The notes: generated from the sequence alone by a model not told the origin. 41,819 bases of DNA from Pseudomonadota bacterium (GCA_963205315.1 CAUJIO010000075.1:1-41819), one strand, 5' to 3'. Positions 9,734 to 18,656 are shown, counted from the first letter of the stretch. Translations and numbers: made by a program.

Positions 9734-10333
9734 TCAGGCCAGAACGCCGAGGTCATGAAGATGACCGCGCAAGTTTTCCGGCGAGGTGAAGTGATGCGCC
9801 TTCATGCCAACGGCCTCGGCTCCCGCAACGTTCTTGGGGCTGTCGTCGATGAACAGGCATTGCGCGGCTTTCAGGCCGTTGCGGTCGAGCAGCAGCCGGT
9901 AAATTCCCGGATCCGGCTTGATCAGCTTCTCATCGCCTGAGACCACGATATCGCGGAAATGCCCGAGGAACGGGTAACGCAGTCTCGTCTCGCGGAACTT
10001 GTCCTGATGCCAGTTGGTGATGGCATAGAGCGGCGTACCCTGCTTGTGCAGATCGTTCAGAATGTCGACCGTGCCCTCGATGGCATGGGTCAGCGTCTCG
10101 TGCCAGCGCAGGTGGTAGGCCTCGATCGCCTCGCCGTGGTCGGGGTGCCGCGCCTTCGCCTCGGCGATTGCATCCTCGAAACTCCGGCCGCGATCCTGTT
10201 CGAGATTCCATTCCGAAGTGCAAACGTTGCCGAGGAACCACTCGACCTCCGCCTCGCTGTCGAAGATCTTGCGGTAGAGAACGCGGGGGTCCCAGTGCAG
10301 CAGCACATTGCCGATGTCGAAGACGATATTCAT
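9734..10333 (-). CDS. HAD-IA family hydrolase (YihX-like)
   Basis: This 199-residue HAD-superfamily phosphatase shows motif I FDIGNVL at the N terminus, motif II as AITNW, the motif III lysine in KLIKPDPGIY and motif IV as FIDDSPKN. The DIGNV form of motif I places it near YihX, an alpha-glucose-1-phosphate phosphatase, rather than near phosphoglycolate phosphatases. The substrate remains open. Its ATG overlaps the vanW-like stop in an ATGA arrangement, so the two are probably coupled at the end of the smc operon. Confidence 0.85.
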   Translation of the reverse strand: MNIVFDIGNVLLHWDPRVLYRKIFDSEAEVEWFLGNVCTSEWNLEQDRGRSFEDAIAEAKARHPDHGEAIEAYHLRWHETLTHAIEGTVDILNDLHKQGTPLYAITNWHQDKFRETRLRYPFLGHFRDIVVSGDEKLIKPDPGIYRLLLDRNGLKAAQCLFIDDSPKNVAGAEAVGMKAHHFTSPENLRGHLHDLGVLA

Positions 10334-11154
10334 CGCGTAGGGGGCTCCAGGAACGGTTGATACATCATGATGGCGTGATTCTCGGTGAGGAAGTCCTCAC
10401 CGAGCGTCTCGCCCGTGGCGGCATCATGACGGATGCGCCAGATTTCGTTGTGGCGGGAATAGCCGCCCCACCATTCATGCCGCATGGTGTGATTGCGCTC
10501 GACGATGTCATGGCGGAACAACTGTGTTACGCTCGCCCGCCACTCACCGCACAGCATGTCGCCGTCGATATAAACCCGCAGCTGGTAGTCGTCAGGCGTG
10601 CGGTTCTCGATCTGCAGGTCGATGTAGTTCCACGCACAGGTGGCACCCGAACCGAACGGCTGCGTGCGGCCTGAATCCGGAAACACGTCGAAGCCATGAC
10701 GCCAGCGCTCGGTGACGGTGAGATCGGTCTGGATGGTCATCCAGTAGATGAGGTTGGTCATCTGGCACAAGCCGCCGCCCATGCCCTGTTGCACAGTGCC
10801 GTTGCGCAACACCATGCCGGTCTTGAAACCGCGCCGTGCCGTAGGCTTGCCCACCAGCCGCCAGAACGAAAAGGTCTGGCCCGGCTTCACGATCAGTCCG
10901 TCGATGCACGAGGCAGCAATGCCGAGGCTCGCCACCTTGTTGTGCTGCAGCCACATGTCGACGTTCTTCAGTTCACGGAGCATCGGCGTCTTGTGTGACG
11001 CGTGCAGATGCGGAAGCGGCTCGGGACGCCGCGCGGCGGCATAGCGTTTTCCGGGCAGATACCATTCCGCCCGGCGTTTTGCGATGAACCATGTTTTCCC
11101 CAGCGCCAGCCGCAGGGGCGACCGGTGGACCGGCTTGGGCAGCGCCGCCGTCAG
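10330..11154 (-). CDS. VanW-like family protein, probable CTG start
   Basis: This VanW-family protein has the core segments KPGQTFSFWRLVG and GGGLCQMTNL. VanW was first named in vancomycin-resistance clusters, but its function is unknown and many homologues have no link to resistance. The first ATG (10983) would remove about 57 residues that look like a genuine family N terminus, including LPHLHASHKTP just before it. In that frame there is no ATG, GTG or TTG between 10984 and the end of smc. A CTG at 11154-11152 overlaps the smc TGA as CTGA, has GGAGG four bases upstream, and gives 274 residues, close to the length I recall for VanW proteins. I therefore place the start there, with moderate confidence. 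The 3' end overlaps the HAD gene. Confidence 0.75.
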   Translation of the reverse strand: MTAALPKPVHRSPLRLALGKTWFIAKRRAEWYLPGKRYAAARRPEPLPHLHASHKTPMLRELKNVDMWLQHNKVASLGIAASCIDGLIVKPGQTFSFWRLVGKPTARRGFKTGMVLRNGTVQQGMGGGLCQMTNLIYWMTIQTDLTVTERWRHGFDVFPDSGRTQPFGSGATCAWNYIDLQIENRTPDDYQLRVYIDGDMLCGEWRASVTQLFRHDIVERNHTMRHEWWGGYSRHNEIWRIRHDAATGETLGEDFLTENHAIMMYQPFLEPPTR

Positions 11155-14100
11155 ACGGCCTCCGCCAGCGTCTCGGCTTCCTGCAGGTTCACCGACACCA
11201 GCTGTGATACGCCGCGTTCCAGCATGGTGACGCCGAACAGGCGGTGCATGCGGGCCATGGTGAGCGCATGGTGGGTGATGATGAGGAAGCGCGTCTCCGT
11301 GCGTTCCAGCATCGCTTCGAGCAGGTTGCAGAAACGCTCTACGTTGTGGTCGTCCAGCGGCGCGTCGACTTCGTCGAGCACGCAGATCGGCGACGGGTTC
11401 GTGAGGAACACCGCGAAGATCAGCGACAGCGCCGTCAGCGTCTGCTCGCCGCCCGACAGCAGCGACAACGTCGTCGGCTTCTTTCCCGGCGGATTGGCGA
11501 TGATTTCAAGACCGGCTTCCAGCGGATCGTCCGATTCGATCAGCTGCAGTTCCGCCTTGCCGCCGCCGAACAATGTGGTGAAGAGCTCGCCAAATTTCTG
11601 GTTCACCGTGCCGAACGCATCGAGCAGGCGCTGGCGTCCCTCGCGGTTGAGGCTTGAAATGCCTCCGCGCAGCTTGTTGATGGCCTGAATGAGGTCGTCG
11701 CGTTCCTTGATCAGCGTTTCGAGCTGCGTCGCAACTTCGACAGCTTCTTCATCGGCCCGCAGGTTGACGCCGCCAAGCCGCTCGCGGTCCTCGCGAAGGC
11801 CAAGCAGCTTGCGTTCGATCTCATCGGCCGGCGGAATCTTTTCGGGGTCGAGGCCGGCCTGCGCGAATACTTCATCCGGTTGACATTGCAGCATCTCGGC
11901 GATGCGGCGCTCGCAGGATTCCTGCCGCTGCGTGCTGGCTTCCAGTCTTGCGCCAAGCCGCGCGTGGTCTTCGCGAGCGTTCGACAGCAATTCCTGCACG
12001 GCGCGCAAGTCCTGGTCGGCACCGCGCACCGCGTTCTCGGCGATCTGCAGCGCATCCGAGGCGGCCTTGCGCTCCGATTCGGCTTCGGCCAGCGTGTTCA
12101 TCAGCTTCAGCCGCTTATCGGCCAGCTGCTGCGGCAACGATGAGAGTTCGATGATCGTCGCGCGGGTTTCTTCAGCCCGTGCTGTCAGCGCATCGATCTG
12201 CTCGTTGGCACGCTGGGCCCGCGCCGTCCACTGCTTCTGCTCGGATGCAATGGCGGCGATCCGGTCCGTACGTGCCTTGGCCTCGCGCTCCAGCCCGTCA
12301 TGCGTGGCACGGGCTTCGGCATAGGCGGCGCGTTCACGGTTGACGGCACTGCGCAGTTCGTTCAGCTCCGATTGCAACGTGTCGAGCACCGGCAGCTCGG
12401 CAGCTTCCGCGCTGGCCGTCTCGAACATGTCGCGCGCTTCGGTGAGTGCCTCCTCGATGCGGCGCTGGGCCTCGTCGAGCGCACTCGTCTGGGCAAGCCG
12501 TTCCGCCACCTGGCGTTCATGCGTGGTCAGCGCCCGGCGGGTGAAATCGATGGCCGAAACGGCGGAACGATGGCCTTCGCGCGTGTCGCGCTCGGTCTTG
12601 ACGGCGGCGTCCAGGGCCACGCGGGCGGCATCGAACTGGACCTTGGCGAGTTCCGACGTCTTGATCGCCTCTGTCATTTCAACTTCGAGCGAGGCAAGCC
12701 GGTTGCGTTCCGCCAGCCGCTTGGCTGCGGCAGAGGGCGCGTCGGCAGCCGCGGTAAATCCATCCCAGCGCCACACGTCGCCCTCGCGCGAAACAAGGCG
12801 CTGCCCGGGCTTGAGCTGCGGCTGCAGCGCCTGGCCCAGGGCCTTCGACACCACGCCGATATGCGACAGGCGGCGGTGCAGGGCCGGTGGCGCCTCGACG
12901 AATTGCGTCAGTGCCCAGGCTCCATCGGGAAGTGGCGTGGTCGCGGCAAGTGGCGGAAGGCCGCGCCAGTGCACGGGCGCGCCTTCATCGGCGGAAGCGT
13001 CGATGTCGTCACCGAGGGCCGCGCCCAGTGCCGTTTCATAGCCTTCATTTACGGTAATCTGGTCGATCAGCGACGGCCACAGGTCACCGCCGCCGGTCTT
13101 GAGTAAATTCGTCAGTGTGCGGACTTCCGTCTGCAGCCGGTCGGCCTTGCGGCGCGCGTCGTCATGCGCGGCGCGCGCTTCGGCCTCGGCGCCGCGCGCC
13201 GCGCGCACGTTTGCCTCGGCCTCGCCAACGTTGCCTTCAAGCTCGGCGGCGGTGGCAAGTGCGGCTTCCACCGCTGCCGCGAGCATCTCGCCATCACCCT
13301 CGACATTGTAGCGCGCCAGCAGCGCATTGCGCTTGGCGGACGTTTCGGCGAGATCGCGTTCCAGCCTGCTGACGCGGCCACGATGTTCATCAATCGAGCG
13401 CACAATGGCATTGCGCCGGGCGGTCAGTTCAGACAGGCGCGCGTTGGCTTCGTCGGCGGCTTCCTGCGCCCGCGCCAATGCTTCCGCAGCCGTTTGCAGC
13501 GCCACCGCGGCCTCGGCCCGCATCTCGGTGTCGGACCCCTGGTTGGCCTGCAGCGTGGTATCTTCCTCTGCCAATCGCGCCAGAACGCGGTCGGTATCGG
13601 TGAGCAGTTCCTGTTCGCGCGACAGGTCGTTCCGGATCTGGGCGATACGCTGGTCGAGTTCGCTGCGGCGGGCTTCGGCGCGGCGCTCGTCTTCGTCCAG
13701 CGCGTTGCGTTCGTGGCTGATGCGCTGCAGCACGGCACCCCGGATGGCTTCCTGCTCGCGCAGGCCCGGAAGATTTTCACCCAGTTCGTCACGCTGCCGC
13801 AGCTTCTCGGAAGCCGCGCGCGTGTGTTCGGCCAACACCCGCGTCGCTTCGTCCAGCGCTGCCGCATCCAGACGCGCCGTCTCGGCGGCATCCTTCCAGT
13901 TGACATAGAGGCCCGTGGCCTCCAGCCGCCGGATATCGCCCGACAACTGCTTGTATTTTGTCGCCTGCCGCGCCTGCCGCTTCAGGCTGTTGAGTTGCGT
14001 TTCGAGCTGCGCGGTGACGTCGTCAAGCCGCGTCAGGTTCTGTTCCGCCGCCTTGAGTTTCAATTCGGCTTCATGCCGGCGTGTATGCAGGCCGGTGATG

Positions 14101-14606
14101 CCGGCCGCTTCTTCGAGGATGAGGCGGCGCGCCTGCGGCTTGGCATTGATGATTTCGCCGATCTGCCCCTGGCGGACGAGAGCCGGAGAGCGCGAACCGG
14201 TGGACGCATCGGCAAACAGCAACTGCACGTCGCGCGCCCGCACGTCCTTGCCGTTGATGCGATAGGCCGAGCCTTCGTCCCGCTCGATGCGGCGGGAGAT
14301 TTCCAGCGTCTCGTGGCCGGAAAACTGCGGCGGCGCGGAGCCATCGTCATTCGCCATGGTGACGACCACTTCCGCCATATTGCGGGCCGGGCGCTGTGTC
14401 GTTCCGGAGAAGATGACGTCATCCATGCCCGAGGCGCGCATGGACTTGTACGAACTTTCGCCCATCACCCAGCGCAACGCCTCCAGCAGGTTCGACTTGC
14501 CGCAGCCATTGGGGCCGACAACGCCGGTGAGGCCGGGCTCGATGAACAGATCTGTCGGCTCCACGAAGGATTTGAACCCCGAAAGCCTCAGCCGTGTAAA
14601 CTTCAT
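11151..14606 (-). CDS. smc: Chromosome segregation protein SMC
   Basis: This 1151-residue SMC ATPase compacts and separates chromosomes. The N-terminal head has Walker A GPNGCGKSN at residues 31-39 and an R-loop/Q-loop region with GQIGEIINAKP. Two long coiled coils rich in Ala, Glu and Arg surround a hinge near residues 500-640 (around DLWPSLIDQ and ALGAALGDD). The C-terminal head shows the signature LSGGEQ and Walker B CVLDEVDAPLDD. GGGG immediately upstream supports ATG 14606. It follows the DsbA-like gene by 35 bases. ScpA and ScpB are not in this window. Confidence 0.97.
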   Translation of the reverse strand: MKFTRLRLSGFKSFVEPTDLFIEPGLTGVVGPNGCGKSNLLEALRWVMGESSYKSMRASGMDDVIFSGTTQRPARNMAEVVVTMANDDGSAPPQFSGHETLEISRRIERDEGSAYRINGKDVRARDVQLLFADASTGSRSPALVRQGQIGEIINAKPQARRLILEEAAGITGLHTRRHEAELKLKAAEQNLTRLDDVTAQLETQLNSLKRQARQATKYKQLSGDIRRLEATGLYVNWKDAAETARLDAAALDEATRVLAEHTRAASEKLRQRDELGENLPGLREQEAIRGAVLQRISHERNALDEDERRAEARRSELDQRIAQIRNDLSREQELLTDTDRVLARLAEEDTTLQANQGSDTEMRAEAAVALQTAAEALARAQEAADEANARLSELTARRNAIVRSIDEHRGRVSRLERDLAETSAKRNALLARYNVEGDGEMLAAAVEAALATAAELEGNVGEAEANVRAARGAEAEARAAHDDARRKADRLQTEVRTLTNLLKTGGGDLWPSLIDQITVNEGYETALGAALGDDIDASADEGAPVHWRGLPPLAATTPLPDGAWALTQFVEAPPALHRRLSHIGVVSKALGQALQPQLKPGQRLVSREGDVWRWDGFTAAADAPSAAAKRLAERNRLASLEVEMTEAIKTSELAKVQFDAARVALDAAVKTERDTREGHRSAVSAIDFTRRALTTHERQVAERLAQTSALDEAQRRIEEALTEARDMFETASAEAAELPVLDTLQSELNELRSAVNRERAAYAEARATHDGLEREAKARTDRIAAIASEQKQWTARAQRANEQIDALTARAEETRATIIELSSLPQQLADKRLKLMNTLAEAESERKAASDALQIAENAVRGADQDLRAVQELLSNAREDHARLGARLEASTQRQESCERRIAEMLQCQPDEVFAQAGLDPEKIPPADEIERKLLGLREDRERLGGVNLRADEEAVEVATQLETLIKERDDLIQAINKLRGGISSLNREGRQRLLDAFGTVNQKFGELFTTLFGGGKAELQLIESDDPLEAGLEIIANPPGKKPTTLSLLSGGEQTLTALSLIFAVFLTNPSPICVLDEVDAPLDDHNVERFCNLLEAMLERTETRFLIITHHALTMARMHRLFGVTMLERGVSQLVSVNLQEAETLAEAV

Positions 14607-14641
14607 TCTGCCCCTGCCTCTTTACGTATATGCCGCCTCCC

Positions 14642-15259
14642 TCACAGGAGCGGATCGATCGCCGCCTTGAAGGATTCGAAAGTGCGCTCGCCCTCGAACT
14701 GCTCGCCATTGAGGAAGAAACTCGGTGTACCCTTCACGCCGAACTTCACACCGCCATCGCGGATCGCCATGATGCTCTTGGCCAGCGCCTGGTCTTTGAG
14801 CGTCGCGTCGAACTTCTCCTGCGTGAAACCTGCCTGCTTGGCAATGTTGAGCAGGCCTTCCGCCGGGTTCTGCGCCCACGTCTCCAGGGTGTTGAAATAG
14901 ATGTCGATCAACGGGAAATACGATTCCTTCGGCGCCGCCCGGGCGATCATGAAGGCGGCGAGTGCCGCGTCGTTGAGCGGGAACTCGCGGAAGATAAAAC
15001 GGATCTTCTTGGTGTCGATGTACTCGGCCTTGAGCTTGCCCCAGGCTTCCTTGTGGAAGGCGGCGCAATGCGGGCAGGTGGCCGATGCATATTCGATCAG
15101 CGTCACCTTGGCGCCTTCATCGGCACCCAGCGCCATCTCGCCCAGGGCCGGAGCCTTGTTGAGTTCGGCCACATCGACGGCGAACGCCGGCGCGGCAAAG
15201 GCCAGCGCGGCAACGGCAACGGTGCCAAGCAGAAGCTGGCGGCGGGAAATCTCGGTCAT
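14642..15259 (-). CDS. DsbA-family thiol:disulfide oxidoreductase, exported
   Basis: This 205-residue protein starts with a signal sequence that includes SRRQLLLG and a hydrophobic stretch ending at APAFA, so export by the twin-arginine or Sec route is likely. The mature part has a thioredoxin-like fold with the active site CPHC (in ATCPHCAAFH), an inserted helical domain, and the cis-proline loop GTPSFFLNGE. It resembles the alphaproteobacterial DsbA/DsbG-like family often found beside smc. It probably acts in disulfide formation or exchange in the periplasm. It lies 39 bases after the DUF721 gene. Confidence 0.92.
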   Translation of the reverse strand: MTEISRRQLLLGTVAVAALAFAAPAFAVDVAELNKAPALGEMALGADEGAKVTLIEYASATCPHCAAFHKEAWGKLKAEYIDTKKIRFIFREFPLNDAALAAFMIARAAPKESYFPLIDIYFNTLETWAQNPAEGLLNIAKQAGFTQEKFDATLKDQALAKSIMAIRDGGVKFGVKGTPSFFLNGEQFEGERTFESFKAAIDPLL

Positions 15260-15298
15260 GGGGCTTACCTACTAGATGTTGAGGGTTGAAACCAAACG

Positions 15299-15775
15299 TT
15301 ATTTGTCTTGTGGAGAACTTCTGGAGGCCATTGCAATACCTTGGCCGAGACGTTCCAGAGCGGCCTTCAGCTGGCCATCTTCTATTGCTTCAAGGTCTTG
15401 ATTATCAAGTGGTTTTGGTGGCAGGCGCGGAACGCGGGCGGGGCCCTTCGGCATCAGCTCGGCGGACTGCACCACCTTGATCGCCGCCACCGCGCCATAG
15501 CCGAAAAAACTGTTGATACGGCCCGTGATCCGGGACGCTTCATATTGTAGGTCGAGGGCTCGCCCGGGAGCCGCCCTGATGACCAGCGTTCCGCCGCTCT
15601 TGTTCGCCTCGTCGCCCGCTCCCCGGGGCCATCTGATCCGCTCCGGGGCCGAAATCGCGCCCAGATCCTCGCCGACGATCTCGGTCCAGTTCGACACCAC
15701 GTCGGCCTGTGCAAAGCCATGCCGCGCGAAGGCCGCGCGGGTGATGCTGCGAAAATGCTTGGTCAGGCTTTCCAT
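15299..15775 (-). CDS. DUF721 (DciA-like) protein
   Basis: This 158-residue protein begins MESLTKHFRSITRAAFARHGFAQADVVSNWTEIVG in its family region, which is the DUF721 pattern, followed by a short beta-rich part (GTLVIRAAPGRALDLQY). DUF721 includes DciA, the loader of the DnaB helicase in many bacteria that lack DnaC; whether this protein has that job cannot be told here. I chose ATG 15775 over an upstream in-frame ATG because the family homology starts there and the longer form would overlap mutY. It heads the DUF721-dsbA-smc-vanW-HAD operon, divergent from mutY across a 52-base gap. Confidence 0.85.
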   Translation of the reverse strand: MESLTKHFRSITRAAFARHGFAQADVVSNWTEIVGEDLGAISAPERIRWPRGAGDEANKSGGTLVIRAAPGRALDLQYEASRITGRINSFFGYGAVAAIKVVQSAELMPKGPARVPRLPPKPLDNQDLEAIEDGQLKAALERLGQGIAMASRSSPQDK

Positions 15776-15827
15776 GGGCGGTTTATATCGGCACTTGATA
15801 ACAGGAGTCGATTGCTTGCGCAGCAGC

Positions 15828-16910
15828 ATGGCCAAACAAGGGCCGGGGAACGGCCTTTCCTCACAACTTCTTGATTGGTACGACCGCCACGCCCGCATCC
15901 TGCCATGGCGTAGCCGCTCCGGAGAGGCGGTTGATCCCTATCGCGTCTGGCTCTCCGAAATCATGCTGCAGCAGACGACCGTTCCGGCGGTGAAGGCCTA
16001 TTTCGAGAAATTCGTGGAATACTGGCCAACGGTCGAAGCGCTGGCCGCGGCACCTCTCGATGATGTGCTCAAAGCCTGGGCCGGGCTCGGCTATTATGCC
16101 AGGGCCCGCAATCTCCACGCCTGCGCCAAGGATGTTGTCGAGCGCTTCGAAGGCGTGTTTCCGCAAGCGGAAGCCGAGTTGAGGTCACTCCCGGGCATCG
16201 GCCCCTATACCGCTGGCGCCATCGCCGCCATCGCCTTCGATCAGCCGCACGCGGCAGTCGATGGAAATGTCGAGCGCGTGATCAGCAGGCTTTATGCCAT
16301 TGAGATCCCGCTTCCGGAGTCGAAACCTGAGATCAGGGCCCGCACGCAAGCGCTGGTGCCAGTGTCCCGGGCGGGCGATTTTGCGCAAGCCCTGATGGAT
16401 CTTGGCGCCACCATCTGCACGCCGAAATCCCCCAACTGCCTGATATGTCCGTGGACGGAACATTGTGCCGGAAGAAAGTCCGGCATTGCCGCCAGCCTGC
16501 CGCGCAAGGCGGCGAGGAAACAGGTGCCGGTCCGGCGGGGGGTCGCCTTCTGGATCGAAAGGCCCGATGGCGCTGTGCTGCTGCGCCGCCGTCCGGAGAA
16601 GGGCCTGCTCGGCGGCATGATGGAAGTGCCGTCAACGGATTGGGGTGAGCCTCCACCGGCGCCCGAGCAGGAATCCCCACTCGCGGCGGAGTGGTCGGCG
16701 CTTCCCGGCCTCGTCACCCACACCTTCACGCATTTCCATCTTGAGCTTCAGGTTCTGAAAGCCAGCCGCATTCTCGATGGCGTTCTGCGCGATGACGGCG
16801 ACTATCGCTGGACGAAGCATGACGATCTCGCTGGCGAAGCTTTGCCCACTGTCATGCGCAAGGTCGTCGCCCACGTGCTGGGCGAAGCCGCAAAGCCACG
16901 CCGGGAATGA
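15828..16910 (+). CDS. mutY: A/G-specific adenine DNA glycosylase
   Basis: This protein removes adenine mispaired with 8-oxoguanine. It shows the catalytic glutamate in LSEIMLQQT, the helix-hairpin-helix LPGIGPYTAGAIA with its catalytic aspartate in AVDGNVERV, and the [4Fe-4S] motif C-x6-C-x2-C-x5-C (CTPKSPNCLICPWTEHC). A C-terminal NUDIX-like domain (WIERPDGAVLLRRRPEKGLLGGMMEVP) reads the 8-oxoG strand. The length (about 360) is normal. The start is uncertain: ATG 15828 has no close ribosome binding site, while TTG 15816 lies 9 bases after AGGAG. The stop codon is one base from the stop of the convergent HAD gene. Confidence 0.95.
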   Translation: MAKQGPGNGLSSQLLDWYDRHARILPWRSRSGEAVDPYRVWLSEIMLQQTTVPAVKAYFEKFVEYWPTVEALAAAPLDDVLKAWAGLGYYARARNLHACAKDVVERFEGVFPQAEAELRSLPGIGPYTAGAIAAIAFDQPHAAVDGNVERVISRLYAIEIPLPESKPEIRARTQALVPVSRAGDFAQALMDLGATICTPKSPNCLICPWTEHCAGRKSGIAASLPRKAARKQVPVRRGVAFWIERPDGAVLLRRRPEKGLLGGMMEVPSTDWGEPPPAPEQESPLAAEWSALPGLVTHTFTHFHLELQVLKASRILDGVLRDDGDYRWTKHDDLAGEALPTVMRKVVAHVLGEAAKPRRE

Positions 16911-16911
16911 A

Positions 16912-17592
16912 TTACCGCCGCCCGCCGACTTCGTCGATATGCGCCAGCATGTCGGCGGGATCTTCGTAGACGCGATAGGCGCCGGAACGCTCCAGCTCCT
17001 CTGTGCCATAGCCGCCAGACAGGTAACCGATGCCCAGAGCGCGTGCGCGCTGTGCGGCCAGCATGTCCCAGATTGAATCGCCCACCACGCAGGCCGAGCC
17101 GATATCGACGTCGAGCTTCTCCGCCGCGGCGAGGAACAAGTCAGGATCGGGCTTGGCATAGCGCACCAGGTCCCGCGTGATGACGACGTTCTTCTCCGGA
17201 TTGACGCCGAGGATCTTCAGCACCGGTCCCGCTGTCTCGATGCGGCCTGATGTGGCGATTGCCCAGGGAATGTCATTGTCGCTGAGATAGGCGAGCAGCT
17301 CCTTCGCGCCAGGCAGCGGCGCCGTCCGCGGCGAGCGAAGGCCATAATATTTCGCATGCAGCTTGCGCAACCGCTCCAGCACATCTGGCTCGAATTCCTT
17401 GCCTGTTTCGCGCGCCAGCGCCTTGGTGAACAAGCCGCCCGACATGCCGATCTTGCGGTGCAGGCGCCAGATCGATACCTGGATGCCTTCCTCCTGCAGC
17501 GCATCGTGCCAGGCGATCACGTGGTCGTAGACGCTGTCAACGAGCGTTCCGTCGAGGTCGAACAGGAATGAGGTCTGCTGTCGGGCTTGCAT
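16912..17592 (-). CDS. HAD-family hydrolase, phosphoglycolate phosphatase-like
   Basis: This 226-residue HAD phosphatase has motif I FLFDLDGTLVDS at its N terminus with a helical cap following (HVIAWHDALQEEG). Motif II is the ATSGR segment, motif III the lysine of AKPDPDLFL and motif IV VVGDSIWDM. This is the general phosphoglycolate phosphatase/beta-phosphoglucomutase pattern; the substrate is not clear. ATG 17592 is preferred because GGAGA stands upstream of it. Its TAA lies one base from the mutY stop on the other strand. Confidence 0.85.
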   Translation of the reverse strand: MQARQQTSFLFDLDGTLVDSVYDHVIAWHDALQEEGIQVSIWRLHRKIGMSGGLFTKALARETGKEFEPDVLERLRKLHAKYYGLRSPRTAPLPGAKELLAYLSDNDIPWAIATSGRIETAGPVLKILGVNPEKNVVITRDLVRYAKPDPDLFLAAAEKLDVDIGSACVVGDSIWDMLAAQRARALGIGYLSGGYGTEELERSGAYRVYEDPADMLAHIDEVGGRR

Positions 17593-17662
17593 CGGCTGTC
17601 TCCTTCGGTCCCAGTCCCGAATAGACCTGACGTCTTTCACCGGCAACTGCCATTGCAGCAGG

Positions 17663-18184
17663 TCAGACCAGCAGCTTCTCGACAATGATCACGTCGCGCC
17701 ATGCGCCATCGAGCTTGCCGTGCTTCTCGTAAGTTCCCACTTCACGGAACCCGAGGCGCGCCAGCAGCTTTCGGCTTGCCAGGTTTTCGGGAAAGACCCG
17801 GGACACCAGTTTCCACCAGCCGCGGGCCCGCACCTCGTCAAATAGCGACGAGAGCGCAATGCCGCCATAGCCTTTGCCGCGGCCGTCGCGCGCCACATAG
17901 ATCGAAAACTCGCGCACGCCTTCATAGTACGGCGATGAGCGATAGGGTTGAGCCACGGCAAAAGCCATGACCATGTCACCGCCAGAGACCACAAGCGGAA
18001 AACCACTGGCCATCCAGCCGAGAATATCGGCTTCGCTTCGCGCGACAGTCTGGAAGGTCGCGACCCGGTCTTCAATCCCCTGGTTGTATATTTCCGCAAT
18101 GCGTTTGGCGTCGGACTCGACGGCAGTCCTGACGAAAACATTTGGCAAAATTTCTGGCCGCTTTTCCGGCTCGGTTCTGTCCAC
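17663..18184 (-). CDS. GNAT-family N-acetyltransferase (PAT-like)
   Basis: This protein of about 173 residues has the GNAT fold with the acetyl-CoA loop VARDGRGKGYGG and the motif B region ENLASRKLLARLGFREVG followed by GAWRDVIIVEKLL. The order and the C-terminal WRDVI resemble the phosphinothricin/methionine sulfoximine acetyltransferase group, many members of which act on amino acid analogues. The substrate is unknown. A GTG at 18184, eight bases after GGAG, gives the family's usual length; an in-frame ATG 18268 would add an unlikely N terminus. Confidence 0.78.
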   Translation of the reverse strand: MDRTEPEKRPEILPNVFVRTAVESDAKRIAEIYNQGIEDRVATFQTVARSEADILGWMASGFPLVVSGGDMVMAFAVAQPYRSSPYYEGVREFSIYVARDGRGKGYGGIALSSLFDEVRARGWWKLVSRVFPENLASRKLLARLGFREVGTYEKHGKLDGAWRDVIIVEKLLV

Positions 18185-18281
18185 CGCGCATCTCCGCACT
18201 TTGCGAGAGAGAGTAACATGCGCCGCACATAATTCGAGGCCCCATGAGGGCCCCGATCGCTTTTTCAAAGGATGATGATGC

Positions 18282-18656
18282 CTATTGCATCGCGACGTCG
18301 GTGCGGCGGAACTTCAAGACTTCACCTTGGGCGCTGGTCGCCACGTACCAGCCATTTTGCTGAACGATATTGCCGCACATCGCCTTGCCGTCGGTCCAGT
18401 CATTCCACGCGACACAGAGTTTGCCGCCCTTGGCATACCAGCGGCCCTCGTCCTGCCGTCCATAGGCCTCACCCCGGAGCTTGCCGCCCCTCGAACCCGA
18501 GAAGAACACGCGGTAGCCCTTGACCTTGGCCTCGAACTGGCCGGGAAATATCTTGGAGACGGCCGCGGCGTCGAGATTTCCTGCGATCGCCGGACTTGCC
18601 GCAACAGCAAGACCCGCAACAGAAAGTGCCGCCAAAGAACTGCGCAAATACGTCAT
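18282..18656 (-). CDS. Small secreted protein, DUF995-like
   Basis: This 124-residue protein starts MTYLRSSLAALSVAGLAVAASPAIA, a clear signal peptide. The mature part (about 98 residues) has a Gly/Trp-rich beta pattern with GRWYAKGGKLCVAWNDW and a second cysteine in AMCGNIV, probably forming a disulfide. It resembles the DUF995 group of small secreted rhizobial proteins, but I cannot confirm membership. Other in-frame starts (18755, 18668) would put the signal peptide inside the protein. It stands alone between the GNAT gene and ccrM on the same strand. Confidence 0.72.
   Translation of the reverse strand: MTYLRSSLAALSVAGLAVAASPAIAGNLDAAAVSKIFPGQFEAKVKGYRVFFSGSRGGKLRGEAYGRQDEGRWYAKGGKLCVAWNDWTDGKAMCGNIVQQNGWYVATSAQGEVLKFRRTDVAMQ

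Noticed and set aside
10330-11154. Reading the vanW-like gene as a sign of glycopeptide resistance
   Set aside because: VanW-like proteins occur widely without resistance clusters, and no vanA/vanB-type ligase, vanH or vanX is present.
13164-14900. A 578-codon plus-strand frame opposite smc and the DsbA-like gene
   Set aside because: It shows no domain pattern, and the minus-strand genes have clear catalytic motifs; the long frame follows from the GC bias.
18236-18262. Possible terminator GGCCC/GGGCC between the GNAT and small secreted protein genes
   Set aside because: Five-base stem without a T run in the direction of the minus-strand genes.
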